Source: Tolypeutes matacus
Lineage: Eukaryota > Chordata > Mammalia > Cingulata > Chlamyphoridae
Assembly: GCA_026826555.1 (NCBI GenBank)
Contig: JAKSZT010054396.1
Coordinates: 19,304,233-19,368,232 of the forward strand
Direction: 5' to 3'
DNA length: 64,000 nucleotides
Part shown: piece by piece, positions 33,625-44,788 of the stretch
Layout of the letters: each line of letters opens with the position of its first letter
Position numbering within the stretch: position 1 is the stretch's first letter
Notes under the pieces: generated by a model
The model's input: the letters and a program-made list of their open reading frames with translations, nothing else
What the model was told of the DNA's origin: nothing
Databases searched by the model: none
Position numbers and translations under genes: made by a program

Positions 33625-34665
33625 CATTCTCTGCTTCCATAGTGAGATTCCCCCCTGAGCTAAGACTCGAGCTGTAATGAGGAAAGCTGAGTTATAACAG
33701 GGTAAATAAAACAGATACGGAGAGTATCTTGATGTTATCATGACCTTAGAGTCTGATTATTGAGACATCCAGTAAGGGTGGTTTGAAATCAGACTAATGA
33801 ATGAGAAGTAAATTGCTATTTTCAAAGTCTAACAAAAGGATACACATCTAATTATATCAGAGGTAGTAAGGATGGACAAGCTCTTTATGTTGCAAGTCCT
33901 TTACTCTTCATAGCTCTTCCTAAGATTAGATTGCCTAAAGGGGGGGGGGCCGCGCGCCCAATCTCAGATCTCCATTCGAGTGCTACTGCTGTTTCCTCAT
34001 CTTTTGGACGTATGCAGACATCCCTTCCATATCAGATTCTGGGCAACATCGTAATTCTTACCACATGGCTGTTTTCTTAAAGCTGAACATGGAAATGGCC
34101 TGCTTTATCCATCTCTTTGCCAGAGCTAATCCTAGACATTCAAATTCTTTCTTTGCTCTGCTAATGAAAATGTGTGCTTTTTCTTGATGGGCATATCACT
34201 TAAAAGGTTGCAGCAAAATCTGATTAATTTTGGAGTGTGAATTTTAAGACTCCCCTGATGTAGCATAAGCCTTCCAGACTGTCAGGTTTGCCCCCTCATC
34301 TGGTCCTTTTCTGCTAATTGACTGCTTTTCATTTCAGTACTGCTTTTTGCCTTGTGAGTTTTTACAAAATTTGGTTTAGTTTATCCTTTGAAATCCTTGC
34401 CTATAGCATTTGTAATTTATGTCCTTTTGGAAGGATGAAAATAGCTAAATGTTCTTCCAGGAGATATGTTTTCAGGCTCCCTTTGTGGGCTGCCCTTTTT
34501 CCTCAAACATGACAGTATCAACTCACCATCACTAAGACACAAATGTTGGATTTCTAGTTGGGCTCATAAAATATGGACTTTTGCTACTCCCGTATTATTC
34601 CTTTGTATTTTGCCTTAATTCTGATGATAAACCCATGCATCTGTCGTGGCTACCATGTTTTGGTA
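33625..34665. other. Unique sequence with a G10/CpG patch
   Basis: AT-rich and unremarkable apart from ten Gs and a CCGCGCGCCC block at 33940-33959. Confidence 0.4.
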
Positions 34666-34668
34666 ATG

Positions 34669-34960
34669 TGATAGGTGCTGAAACACAAAGATGGATAATG
34701 CATGGATCCTGCCTTCAAGGGGCTCTTGGTCTGTTACAGGACATAGTGAAAATAAAGAATTTCAATATGCTACAATAGACATATGTACAAGGTAAAGGGG
34801 TAAGACAGAGAAGGCATTTTTAACTTTCTCAGGGAAAGAAGAATTCTAGGAAACTTTTTCAAGGAGGTACTGTCTAAAATGGAATTTGAAAGGTGAATAA
34901 AACATTTCCAGGGGAAAAAATGGGAGAACAATGGCCAAGGAACACAATAAAGTTAACCAA
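34669..34960 (+). repeat. Ancient L2-like fragment
   Basis: GTGATAGGTGCTGAAACACAAAG, CTTCAAGGGGCTCTTGGTC and GACATAGTGAAAATAAAG in the usual L2-type order. Confidence 0.5.
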
Positions 34961-34964
34961 CTGG

Positions 34965-35455
34965 GCCACACAGATGACCCTATGCCTTTGGGGTTCTAAG
35001 CACTTGGACCATGTAAGATGTTGCATAGTTTAATTAATCAGTGCATTAAATCCTCATAAAACCCTTTAGAAGGAGAGGCTCTTTGCATCCACGGAAGCTT
35101 TCATTTCTCTGAAATGAAAAATAAGTGGTGATAGGATGAATAAAGAAGCCCATTGAAATCAGAGCCTATTTTCACCAATACCTGCCTCCTGTGTGGGCAC
35201 TCTTGCCTGAACTTGTCTTTAAACCATACCTACCAGCATCTTTAATGCAATAATTATTGCTCTACAGTTTTGTCGTCTTATCTTTTTTTTCTTTTTTTTT
35301 TTTTCCATGTTGTAAGCCGGAACAGAGTATTTACTGGCCATTTCCAGTTATTGAACTTTGGAGTCCCTTGCATATTTTAAAATCATCATTGTACCCTAAT
35401 GAATGAATCAATTCACCAATTCGACACCAGTGTATTGAGTTTCTCAATATGGCAG
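34965..35455. other. Unique sequence, nothing recognised
   Basis: T-rich run near 35282-35306. No gene signal. Confidence 0.4.
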
Positions 35456-35461
35456 ACATTG

Positions 35462-36025
35462 TGTGAAATCTGTGGTTCCCAAACTTTTTGGTCTCAAGAC
35501 CCCTTTACATTAAAAAGTAATTAAAAGTTACCAAGAGTGGAGCGGATGTAATTCAGTGGTTGAGCACCTGCTTCTCATGTATGAGGTCCCAGTTTAATCG
35601 TTGGTACCTCCTTGAAAATAAAAAAAGTTATTGAGAACCTTGAAGTGCTTTTGTTTGTGTGGGTTATATCTATTGATATTTTCTGTATTAGAAAAATTTA
35701 AATACATCTATTAATTCATTTAAAAAATAATAATCCCATTGTATGTCAGCATAAATAAACTATTGTTAAGAGAAAACAATTAGCAAGAAGAGGGGCATTG
35801 TTTTTCATTTTTTGCAAATCTCTTTTCTGTCTGGCTTAATAGAAGACATCTGGATTCCCAATCTCTGCATTCAATCAGTTGTGATATCACACATCATGCA
35901 GACTCTGGAAAACTCTACTTCTTTCATAAGTATTATTATGAAAATAGTTTTGACCTCCTGGGTACCCTGAGTGTCAGGGACCCCCAGGGTCTGTGGACCA
36001 TACTTTGAGAACTGCTGTGCTAAAT
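35462..36025 (+). mobile_element. hAT (Charlie-like) element with nested SINE
   Basis: Body 35470-36017. The left end is CTGTGGTTCCCAAACTTTTTGG and the right end is CATACTTTGAGAACTGCTG. Internal landmarks are GGGTTATATCTATTGATATTTTC and GTCTGGCTTAATAGAAGACATC. Flanks TGTGAAAT and TGCTAAAT look like a decayed 8-bp duplication. There is no transposase ORF. A DAS-type SINE splits it at 35531-35622. Confidence 0.85.
35523..35630 (+). mobile_element. DAS-type SINE monomer, sense, nested
   Basis: A tRNA-like head GAGCGGATGTAATTCAGTGG, B-box-like AGTTTAATCG, and an AATAAAAAAA tail. Flanked by AAAAGTTA at 35523-35530 and 35623-35630. Inserted into an older hAT, so the hAT predates it. Confidence 0.88.
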
Positions 36026-36029
36026 GATG

Positions 36030-38035
36030 CCCTTGCTCTCCATAGAGTGAAGATAACTTGAAAGGAACCTGGGGAGGCTGAGCTGCAAACTGATGACCTA
36101 TGGGCTACATGACGCTCCAATGGATTAGCCCCAGAATTTTTCATGTGACTGTGTTTGTTTAGGTTGAATCCACTTAAGAAAAGAGGCTGCATGTGTTTAG
36201 GTTTTCTTTATACCAAATGAAAAATTATGTAGATGGGGGGTTGAGGGGGGGTCATGTAAAAACATTAAATAATGGATTCGGCACACCAAACCATTTTTAT
36301 TCCATCAAAAGATATTTTGAAAGCCGTGATGGTTTTATACTGTTAGCAACTCAAGGACTGCGCTATTACCATCATGTTTCTGTTTAACAGCGTCTTTTGG
36401 CAGGTTTTTGTTTATTGGTTTTATGTAGGCTTGTTTTCTATTTTAACTAATTCACAAACTATCTTTTTCTTTCTAGTTTTGTGTATATTGATAAAATAGT
36501 GTCATCTGTAGTTTCTTCAAAAAGTATTTTTTATCTTTAGGAAGCATTTGGGGTCATGATTTATTTCAGAGTCAATCAAAATATCAAATAGCTTTCCCTC
36601 TGGTAACTTTAGAAACATTTAAAAATGCAGAGTACCACCAGTATTTTCCAATAGCCGTGAAAGAGATGGATACAAGTATTCTAGATAAAATTGATATATT
36701 TGTTCTACACTTCAGCATAGAAAATGGAATTTGATCACCTTCAGATTACATTTGGAAATATTTGTGGCAATGTATTTAAAATATTTTTAAAGTTAACTGT
36801 GGAGAACAGATGAAAGATTTAATTTCCTTGGGTCCAAATAATTCAACTTGAAAGCTTCTGTATTCAATTTTCCTTGACTTCTATAAGGGTTGATTTGGGG
36901 TTTTTCTTGACCTGGGATTAGATATTTTATGTCACTTTAGGGAAGTCAGGATGTATCAAGCATCCGAATTAATAACCCAGATTTGTAGTTGAATGGATTT
37001 AGACTCACATTCAAAATGTATGTTCACATTGGTTTATGTGCTTTTTTTTTCTTTAATGCTGGTAGCAAAGAATCAGAGTATCCTAAACACTCTTGGCAGT
37101 GGCGCTCTCAGAAGTTAAGGCTAAGAAAAGGAAAGGGGGGGTATTTTTTTGTCCTCCCTTCCTCATTCCCTTGCCTCCTTTCTTTTTTCTTTCGTATCTT
37201 CCTTTGTTCCTTGTTTAATTTTTCTTTAATTTCTTTATGTTTTTATCCCTAAGATTTGCAATACTCAAGTGCCCAATAAAAATATAAAAACAGTAATTTG
37301 ATGGAAACTGGGCCTGGGTGCTGACAGCAGTATTTTCCACATGGTTGTGTACATGTGTGTAACTACAAAATAATCTTTGGTTTAATTATTTGTAGTAATA
37401 AAATAGTGATTTATAAAGTTCCCCTTTCAAAAAATCTGTAGTATGTAGCCTGCTCAAATTACAAACATATTCAAAGTTACTAAATGTCTAGGGTGAAAAC
37501 CTGAGCTCATTAGTATTTTTAAAATCAGATTTCTGGAAACATAGTTCTCACATACCTGCTTTTCTAATTGTATTTTCCTCAGATCCCCTTGTTCTCACTT
37601 TGATTTTCTAACCTTAACTCAGAGCAACAAAATCCTCCTCTTTTCTGCTGGAAGGAAACTCCTTTATGGAGGCTGAAATGGTAGAGACCTAAACACCAGA
37701 ACTCTTTCCGTCATTTCAGAGAAGGCACATGCTAAACACTGAATGGCCACATAGAGATTATGTCTTCATTGTTTTTTAAATCTCCAAACACCAATATCCA
37801 TCTAAGGCCCACCAGCCCTGTTCCCTTATTTTTTACTAACCTACTCACCCCTCCCTGACAAACCTGTGTGAGCAGGCATTCAATAAATGTGGGGTGGTGA
37901 ATGTCCCAGAGGCCAGTAACATGTTAATTAGAGCTCAAGACATTTAAGCTTGAACATTCATTTAAAAACCTTGTACCTCTTTTGATACTGTATGTGTGCC
38001 AGCTGTAATTTCAATAGCAGCAAAGACAGTACCCA
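36030..38035. other. Unique AT-rich sequence, nothing recognised
   Basis: About 2 kb, with G-rich patches at 36234 and 37134 but no named repeat and no convincing exon. Confidence 0.35.
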
Positions 38036-38039
38036 TTTT

Positions 38040-38180
38040 AATTAAATACCTATTGTGTGCCAGGCATAAACAGCACTTTATGTGTATTAATTTAATTATG
38101 AGTTTCACAAGTCTATAAGGTAAGTATTATTATTTTCCCATTTGACAGATGAAGTAACTGTGGCTTGCCCAAGTTCCCTT
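38040..38180 (-). repeat. MIR SINE, antisense
   Basis: CTATTGTGTGCCAGGCATAAAC, AATTATGAGTTTCACAAGTC and TTGACAGATGAAGTAACTG. Confidence 0.75.
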
Positions 38181-38439
38181 AGCTTAGAAAGAAGGCTTTT
38201 TAGTGGATAAAAATATTTTATTTTCACATATTGGTTTAATTGAAGGGCTGACCCTTTCATTGGACCAGGAAATGGAAGCTACTTTCTGAAAATAAAGTAC
38301 TCCCCCAGTCACCCCCATTTAGGAGACCAGGTTTTCATTTTGATCCCTGCAAAACCAGATGACTGAAGTGCCTATATTAGGGTGCATTATTAAATGGTAG
38401 TAGGGTGGCATGCAGAAGAAGCACCAAACAGTCTGGCTA

Positions 38440-38780
38440 TCCACCAATAAGAGAATGTTTGTACGCATTCTGGGACCTGACTGTGGAGGTTGGGTAGCAT
38501 TTAATAAGAAGGAACCAGATCTAGTTGACGTGGTAGATGTCCAATATACGTTAAGTGATAAAAATTTCAGAAATAAAGTAAATATAAATGTATTCCATTT
38601 TTGTTAAAGAAATAATCTGTATATATGTTTGTATACATTGTATAAGTTTAGGAAATAGTATGAAGTTGGACATACCAAACCGCTGACATTGGTGATCTCT
38701 AGAGGCCATTAGAGTGGGGTTAGCATGAGATAAGGGACTTTTAAAATATATATATGTTGTTATTGTTTTATTGCTACAAT
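38440..38780 (+). repeat. Probable old LINE 3' fragment
   Basis: TGTCCAATATACGTTAAGTG, CATTTTTGTTAAAGAAATAATC and TTGGTGATCTCTAGAGGCCATTAG follow a 3'-end pattern known from old L1/HAL1-type LINEs. Orientation and family are uncertain. Confidence 0.4.
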
Positions 38781-38844
38781 GATCCTGTTTTCTTTTTTGA
38801 TAAAAAGGGGGTTGGGGCTTAAGAAAAAAAAAGGCAAGCTTGAC

Positions 38845-38965
38845 TCAGAGCAGCATACCTGGATTTGAACCTTAGCGCTTAGAGGCTCATTAGCTGTGTG
38901 ACCTGAGCAAACACCCAACTTCTGTGAGCCCCAGCTTCCCCGTCTTTAAACTGAGAGGATGGGAC
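38845..38965 (+). repeat. MIR fragment, sense
   Basis: TGGATTTGAACCTTAGCGC, ATTAGCTGTGTGACCTGAGC and CCAGCTTCCCCGTCTTTAAACTG in order. Confidence 0.8.
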
Positions 38966-38969
38966 CAGG

Positions 38970-39340
38970 TTATCTGCCCAGCCTCTCTGGCCCTTTTGTT
39001 TTGCGAAACTGTCCAGGCTGCTCAGCACCGGAGCTCTCAGACTTGGGCTGCAGGTTCCTTTGAGCTCAGGGCTTTCAGGACTGTGGACACAGCCCTCGCG
39101 TCATCTTTAGGTAAAAGTGCCTTCTGTGCCTGGAGGGACCGCGGACAGCTCGAACCTTTGCCTGATTAGCTCTATGCTCTTGGCCGGATGAGCTCCTGTG
39201 TTGAAGCCAAAGTACCCTCTGCAGTAGTGTTTACCCAGCCAGCCATAGCATAGACTCAGAGCCATTCATTTTTCTACTTTTTAATTTTTTTTTTGCACAG
39301 CAGGTGGTAAACTTTCAACTCTTATCTCAAGACTAGTGTT
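38970..39340. other. Unique sequence, nothing recognised
   Basis: An 81-codon ORF (38924-39169) overlaps the MIR end. No gene signal. Confidence 0.4.
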
Positions 39341-39342
39341 GT

Positions 39343-39391
39343 CTCCAAGCAAACAAACAAAAATAATACAAACAAACAAACAAACAAACCT
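39343..39391. repeat. (CAAA)n microsatellite
   Basis: Repeated AAAC units with one AATAAT interruption. The array ends in five clean units. Confidence 0.9.
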
Positions 39392-39679
39392 TAAGAAAAC
39401 TGTGTAATTTAATAGGTAACAAATCCTTGATCAAATAAACATTTTAGAACACGTTCCTATCATTTTGAGGTTGAAATGTTAAAAGAACATTCCTGTGCTC
39501 CCATAAATTGTCCCTTTGTGTTCCTGTCCAGACCAGAGTCCTGGGCTAGAGGGTTTCGGGATGGTGATTCTTTTGTTCTGATCACATTGGCTGTCATTCT
39601 TGAAGAAGAAATGCCAAATGGCCTGAGTACAGTCTGTAAAGTTGTATGTGGTACTTTTTAAAAATTTATCTAAACTTTT

Positions 39680-40090
39680 TTTATTTTGAAATAATTTCAA
39701 ATTTACAGGACAGTTGGAAAAAATAATACAAGACCCATTTAGAGAACTCCAATATATCCCCTGCTCAGATACCCAGATCCATCAACTTTTTAAACATTTT
39801 GCCACATTTGCCCTTTCTTCCTCCCTCCTTCCCTTCCCTCTTTCCCTCTTTCCCTCTCTCCCTCTCTCTCTCTTTCTCTCTATCTTGTTCTCTTTCTCTC
39901 TCTCTCTCTCTGTTTCTCTCTTTTTCTGGATCTTGTTCTCTCTCTCTCTCTCTTTCATCTATTTTCTAAACATTTGAGAGTAGATGGTATACATCAGCCT
40001 CCTTGAACACCTAATACTTCCATGTACCTTTCTAAGTTTCCATGTATATTTTCATGTCATTGCTTATATCTGAAAAAATTGTAAGGATCT
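39680..40090 (-). mobile_element. L1 3'UTR, antisense, split by a pyrimidine microsatellite
   Basis: TTATTTTGAAATAATTTCAAATTTACAGGAC, CAGATCCATCAACTTTTTAAAC and CATTTGAGAGTAGATGGTATAC match the L1M 3'UTR in reverse. The pyrimidine run at 39805-39957 lies inside. Confidence 0.75.
39805..39957. repeat. About 150-bp polypyrimidine (CT/CCTT)n tract
   Basis: Nearly pure C/T on the plus strand from CCCTTTCTTCCTCC to CTCTCTTTCATC, with few purine breaks (TATCTTG, GGATCTTG twice). A polypurine:polypyrimidine mirror tract of this length can form triplex (H-)DNA. The 87-codon ORF across it is low complexity. Confidence 0.9.
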
Positions 40091-40099
40091 TCTTTTAAA

Positions 40100-40325
40100 A
40101 ATGAGCAGAATAGTTAAGAACATGGGCTTTGCAATCAGACCAATTTGGGTTCAAACCCCAGCTTGTCTGGATGTGTGAATTGGGCAAGTTCTTTAACCTC
40201 TGGGTGCTCAGTTTTCTCATCTATGAAATGATACTAATACCTCAGCGAGCTATTGTGAGTAGTAGATATTATTCATGTAAAGCAATCCCTGGGGCATAGT
40301 AAGTGCTCAGTAAACATTAGCTGGT
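40100..40325 (+). repeat. MIR SINE, near full length, sense
   Basis: From GAATAGTTAAGAACATGGGC and TTTGGGTTCAAACCCCAGC through TAACCTCTGGGTGCTCAG to AGTAAGTGCTCAGTAAAC. It retains the tRNA-like head, core and LINE-like tail. Confidence 0.92.
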
Positions 40326-40332
40326 AATCATT

Positions 40333-40560
40333 AAAATTCTATGAAGGGAGCAGATGTATCTCAAGTGGCTGAGCGCCTGCTTCCCATATATGAGGTCCCG
40401 GGTTTGATCCCCTTTACTGCCTAAAAACAAACAAACAAAATGGAAAAACCAACTCTGGGGAATGGATGTAGCTCAGTGGTTGAGCACCTGCTTCCCATGT
40501 ACGAGGTCCTGGGTTCAATCTCTGGTACCTCCTTAAAAAAAAAACACAAAATTCTATGAA
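40333..40560 (+). mobile_element. DAS-type SINE dimer, sense, with 13-bp TSD
   Basis: Body 40346-40547. The left monomer starts GGGAGCAGATGTATCTCAAG and ends CTGCCTAAAAAC(AAAC)n. The right monomer starts GGGGAATGGATGTAGCTCAG and ends GGTACCTCCTTAAAAAAAAAA. The exact direct repeat AAAATTCTATGAA brackets the pair (40333-40345 and 40548-40560), so it moved as one unit. Confidence 0.93.
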
Positions 40561-40569
40561 AGTTGAAAA

Positions 40570-40950
40570 TGTGGAGTTAGACGGCTGAGGTTTACTGGTG
40601 CCTGGGAAGGTGGACTCAGGTTCAGGAGACATTTGCTTCATTTCAGGGTTGAAAGTGGTTGATGATAATGATGACAAATGCAAATATTAAAACATTATGT
40701 CAGAGTTTATTACAGGAAGTTTTGATCATAGTGATATACTAGTTCCTGAGAACCATTTGTACATTAATTGATCCTGGCTCACATTTTAAGGGACAAATGA
40801 AACAACATTTTTCCTTTGGTTAATTATGTGTGTGCCCCTCCACCTCCTCTCCCTTCTTTTCTCCTCCATTGTTTCCCACTCTCAAGAGTGACAGGAGCTG
40901 CCTATAAGCATAGTAGTCTCTTTCTAGTACAGTGGCTACTCATGGCCTCC
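40570..40950. other. Unique sequence, nothing recognised
   Basis: No gene or repeat signal. Confidence 0.4.
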
Positions 40951-40954
40951 AATG

Positions 40955-41460
40955 ACAAATTAAACCTGCTAATCCTTATTAAGAACCATCAATGGTCAGT
41001 GGTTGTGCTAAGAATAGGGGGAGCAGGCAGGTTAGTAAGAACCAGACCTATTCTTAAAGAGCTTACTGCTGACTGGGTGAGACTCCAGAACAGCTCATCA
41101 TGCTAAAAGACAGAATACAGGCAGGGTGCTGTGGGGGTGTTGGCCATGGCAGGTTCTAACAGAATGCAGCAGGCAAAGCTTCCCAGAGGAGCCCTCTGAG
41201 CTGGGCCAGGGAGGAGGGGTCAGGAGTACGCTTCAGTTTGGGGAAGGGGCCTGAGCAATGGCACAAAGCTGAGAGTGTGGCTGGTGTGCCTAGCTGAGCT
41301 TGCTAAAAGGCCCCTGACCTGCTGATTCAGGCTCAGAGTACATAACTAGTTCTATAAGATGAATCTGAGAAGAGAGTGAGGGCCAGTTTAAGAAGAGCCT
41401 TTTAAGGTCATTCAGAGTTTTGACTTTACTCCCAGAACATCAGACAATATTTTTAACTAG
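40955..41460 (+). repeat. Ancient L2-like interspersed repeat
   Basis: CTTAAAGAGCTTACTGCTGAC, CTTCCCAGAGGAGCCCTCTGAGCTGG and TTTAAGGTCATTCAGAGTTTTGAC follow the long ancient family in order. Confidence 0.55.
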
Positions 41461-41704
41461 CTATTTTTGTGCAGACCTAGAAGATTCACATTGTAAATGA
41501 TATTCAAGTGGTTCTAGGTCAGTGGTTCCTAATATGAGGTCTAGGACAGGTAGAGGTCCATGAGGACTTTAATGGGATTCCTCAAGTTATTTTGGAAAAT
41601 CTAACGGAAGTTATGCATTTACCCCTTATGCATTTGTACCATTTAAGGCAGTTCTTTCTTTGTTTTGGACCTGTGTTAACACACAGTGTGGTAACACAGA
41701 TAAG

Positions 41705-42375
41705 CTAAGGAAGTGGAGTGGTTAAAGGTATGGATGTTGGAGCTAGATCTGGATTCTGCCTTCCCACTGCAAAATCTTGAGCAAATTACTTAGCCTCTAT
41801 GTATTAGTCTCCTGGCTGCTAAAACAAATCCCATACAATGTGTTGGCTTAAACAATGGGAATTTATTGGCTCTTGAGGCTAGAAGAAGTCTAAAATCAAG
41901 GTGTCAGCAAGGCGATGCTTTCTCCCAGAAGACTGTGGCATTCTGGGGCTGGCTGCTGGCAAACCTTGGTCCTTGGCATTTCTGTCACATGGCAAGGCAG
42001 GCGGCCTTGGCCTCTCCTTTCTTGTCGGGGTTCCACTGACTTCCAGCTTCTTGTTCTTCCTGTGACTTTTCTCTGTGGCCTCCAGTAATAGGATCAAGAC
42101 CCATCCTGATTCAGTTGGACCACACTTAACTGAAGTAAGCTCAGCAAAAAGACCTTCTTACAATGGGCTCACACAGACTGGAATGGATTAGGACCGAGAA
42201 CATGTTTTTCCGGGGTATATAACTCCACGCCACCACACTCTGTCATCTTGCTTCCTCATATGTCAAATGAGATGATAATAGTACCCAGCTCATAGGGTTG
42301 TGGTGAGGAGTACGTGAGAGAATGCATGTACTGTGTCTGGCATACAGAAAATGCTCACAAAATGTTAGCTACTGT
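41705..42375 (+). repeat. MIR SINE, sense, split by an LTR
   Basis: The 5' part (41705-41799) ends ACTTAGCCTCTA. The 3' part (42238-42375) resumes CTCTGTCATCTTGC and ends GCATACAGAAAATGCTCACAAAATG. The interruption is the LTR at 41800-42237. Confidence 0.85.
41800..42237 (-). mobile_element. MaLR-type solo LTR, antisense
   Basis: 438 bp with TG...CA ends (TGTATTAGTC ... CACCACA). It is the reverse complement of the same family as 63513-63981; both share GGATGGGTCTTAATCC-type text and an AAACATG block. Flanking CTCTA/CTCTG is a 5-bp duplication with one mismatch. No internal retroviral region or ORF remains. Confidence 0.85.
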
Positions 42376-42379
42376 TATC

Positions 42380-43010
42380 AAGATTAAGCTGTCTCATAGA
42401 AAAATAAATGTATATCACTGTATACATGTAATTTTGTTCAGTTGCAAAACAGGGGAAATAATGATAATAACAACAAAGGAGCCTTGAAGGTGAAAAGGTT
42501 GGAAAGCATTTTCAAAGGACTTGTTTGGACATAACATCTAAAGTAGAGCCAAAGCATAAAGGCATGCCTTTTCTTAACTCCCCCCATCTAGGATATATGC
42601 TCCTTAGAGGACCCTCTGACTTAAGCTCTGCCTCTGGAGCATGATTTGTCCTGGAAATGGTTCTAACAGAAAATAATAGAAAATTACTTGCCAGGAGAAG
42701 AATCAAAAGAGAGAGTGTGTATTTACTTTGGGCGATTTTCCCATTGCGCTGGGTTAAACTGCCAAGAAGTTAAAAATAGTGGTGATAAGCACTCTGTGAA
42801 TTGGTTCCTCTTGGGGTGCCAGGGGTCAACTTAAAGCAGAATTGTTCCTCCGGGCCCCTGAGAAATCTGCTTTATCCCCTTCTAACTCTGTTTCGAGAGC
42901 CCGTCTTGGAGCTTCTATTGCTGGCTCTCCTATGATCTGCACATCCCACTGACTTTCCCTGTCTGTTCCATCAGTTCCTCAGACTTGTCCTGGGCAGCTT
43001 ATTAAACCCA
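42380..43010. other. Unique sequence, nothing recognised
   Basis: No gene or repeat signal beyond a 64-codon ORF. Confidence 0.4.
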
Positions 43011-43014
43011 ACCC

Positions 43015-43260
43015 ATTTTAGGTGGCCTCATGCTTTAAATATGCTATTTATAACTAGTAATTTATGTTTTCATGACACTTCATGTAGCAGCTGGTCTTTG
43101 TGCCACTGTACTAAGGCAATAATGAAATACATGGTATTTATATGGGTGGCTGTAGTGTTTGTCATTTTGTGTATGGATTGCTACTGTAAGAAGCATGTAA
43201 AATTGCAGAGGGTATTTTTTTTTCCTTAAAGATAAGCCCCAGCACATTAAATATTCATCT
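43015..43260. promoter_or_regulatory. Possible conserved non-coding element
   Basis: Repeat-free with an exact MEF2-type site CTATTTATAA at 43044-43053 and a CATGACACTTCATGTAGCAGCTG (E-box) cluster. Conservation not testable here. Confidence 0.22.
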
Positions 43261-43264
43261 GCCA

Positions 43265-43925
43265 TGGAAGAATGCTACACCATCTTTTTGTTTCCTTCAT
43301 CCTTATTTTCTCATGGAAATAAATTCGGATGTCTACAATAGGTATTGTTCTCATAAAATGCTCCTCACTGCAACTGGTCCCCTAAGCAAAACTTAAGCTC
43401 TTCATCAACAGCTGTTCCAAAATATGCTAATATGCATGCCCTTCAGCCTATAGGGTCACCTCTAAATAACATCACCAGAGCACACAGGAGAACTTGGTTC
43501 CTGCATGTCTTGAACCCTGGCAAGCTCATGACTTTGAGTTGTGGGTGAGGTGTTGAGGATTAGTGGCCTGAAGAGCCTTTGCCCTTTTAAAGGAACTGCT
43601 CCTCAGCCCTGCTGCCCCATTGCCAGAGGCAGTGTTTTGTGCCTTTTGTTATAGTTCACTTTTTTGCTCAGCTGCAGAGACCAGGAGAACAGATGACCCA
43701 GGCCTCTCCTCTGAAGATGTGGCCTGTAAAGGAGGAGCAGTGGGGGAAGTGAGCAATATGTTGTAAGCTGTGTGGGGAAGATCACCCTGTCCCCTCTGCT
43801 GGGTAGTAGGAGTCGATTCACATTAGCAGCTCTGCGGAAGTCAAGAAGTAAAGGGAGGATAGGGAAGAGAGCTTTCACACATCTAAGCAATGCATTCTCC
43901 TCTGATGAGTTTATCCCCAGATCAC
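43265..43925. other. Unique sequence, nothing recognised
   Basis: A 95-codon minus ORF (43603-43890) and a 72-codon plus ORF oppose each other, and neither shows a domain. Confidence 0.4.
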
Positions 43926-43932
43926 TCCAGAA

Positions 43933-44105
43933 CAGAGGTGTTCAAAGTTTGGGCTGGCCCACTAGCAGTAGCACCAGGGTACTTATTTGAAACGCCAATT
44001 CTTGGGCTCTTTCTCAGACCTACCAAATTCTGCAAGTAGGCCCAGCAGTCTGATTTAGCAGGACCTTCAGGTGATTCTGATACACACTCGGGTTTGAGAA
44101 TCACT
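43933..44105 (+). mobile_element. hAT MITE remnant (MER20-like)
   Basis: CAGAGGTGTTCAAAGTTTGGGC, GTAGCACCAGGGTACTTATT, CTGATTTAGCAGGACCTTCAGG and CGGGTTTGAGAATCACTG in order. Confidence 0.75.
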
Positions 44106-44384
44106 GGCCTGGAAGCACTTACCCATCTTATTGGGTTCTCCTGTTCCCAGCAAAATAACTAAGAAGTCACTGTGTACCTTCTGTGGACCATTGATTGGCA
44201 GAGGCTGAGGAGGACATAGGAGAAACATAAACCTGCTTTCTGCCTGAAAGAGTGTACTGGCTGTTGGCAGGGCGGGCCTGTTATAACTCCAATGATCAGA
44301 GTGTGTATGAGCCAATATGTTGTCATTCCTGGTGCCCAGAAAGGCTCTTGATTGGGACAAAAGAGGGTTCATGCCTTGCCTTCA

Positions 44385-44530
44385 CCAGTCACTAGCTGAA
44401 TGACTGGAACAAATTATGTAAGCTGCCTTTGCCCGTAAAATAGTGCTATACTATCAACCAAACAGGACTCTTAGGAGGAATGCAAAGTACTGGCACCTAG
44501 TGGGTGCACAATAAACATTATGTTTTTTTA
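44385..44530 (+). repeat. MIR fragment, sense
   Basis: CACTAGCTGAATGACTGGAAC, then GTACTGGCACCTAGTGGGTGCACAATAAACATTATG. Confidence 0.65.
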
Positions 44531-44664
44531 ATTGATAGGTGAGGATATGAAACTTTAAATGTTTGTTTCTGGGCACTTTGTAGCCCCCAAAGCACTTCCT
44601 GTTGCTCTCATGAAATTTGAATCAGATGGCCTGCTTGTCTTAAGTATGCATTAACAACCACTTC

Positions 44665-44785
44665 TGCTGCTGCTAGTATTGCTATAATAGCTGGTGTATT
44701 CAGGGCACTTACTATGTGCCAGGCAATGTGCTGAGCACTTTAAATGCATTATCTTGTCTATATCTTCGTAATGATCCCGAGAGAC
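44665..44785 (-). repeat. MIR fragment, antisense
   Basis: GGCACTTACTATGTGCCAGG, GTGCTGAGCACTTTAAATGC and TCTTCGTAATGATCC. Confidence 0.7.
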
Positions 44786-44788
44786 AAG

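Noticed and set aside
40346..40547. tRNA genes from the A- and B-box-like motifs in SINEs
   Set aside because: The motifs belong to tRNA-derived SINEs with A-tails and target duplications. The cloverleaf is degenerate.
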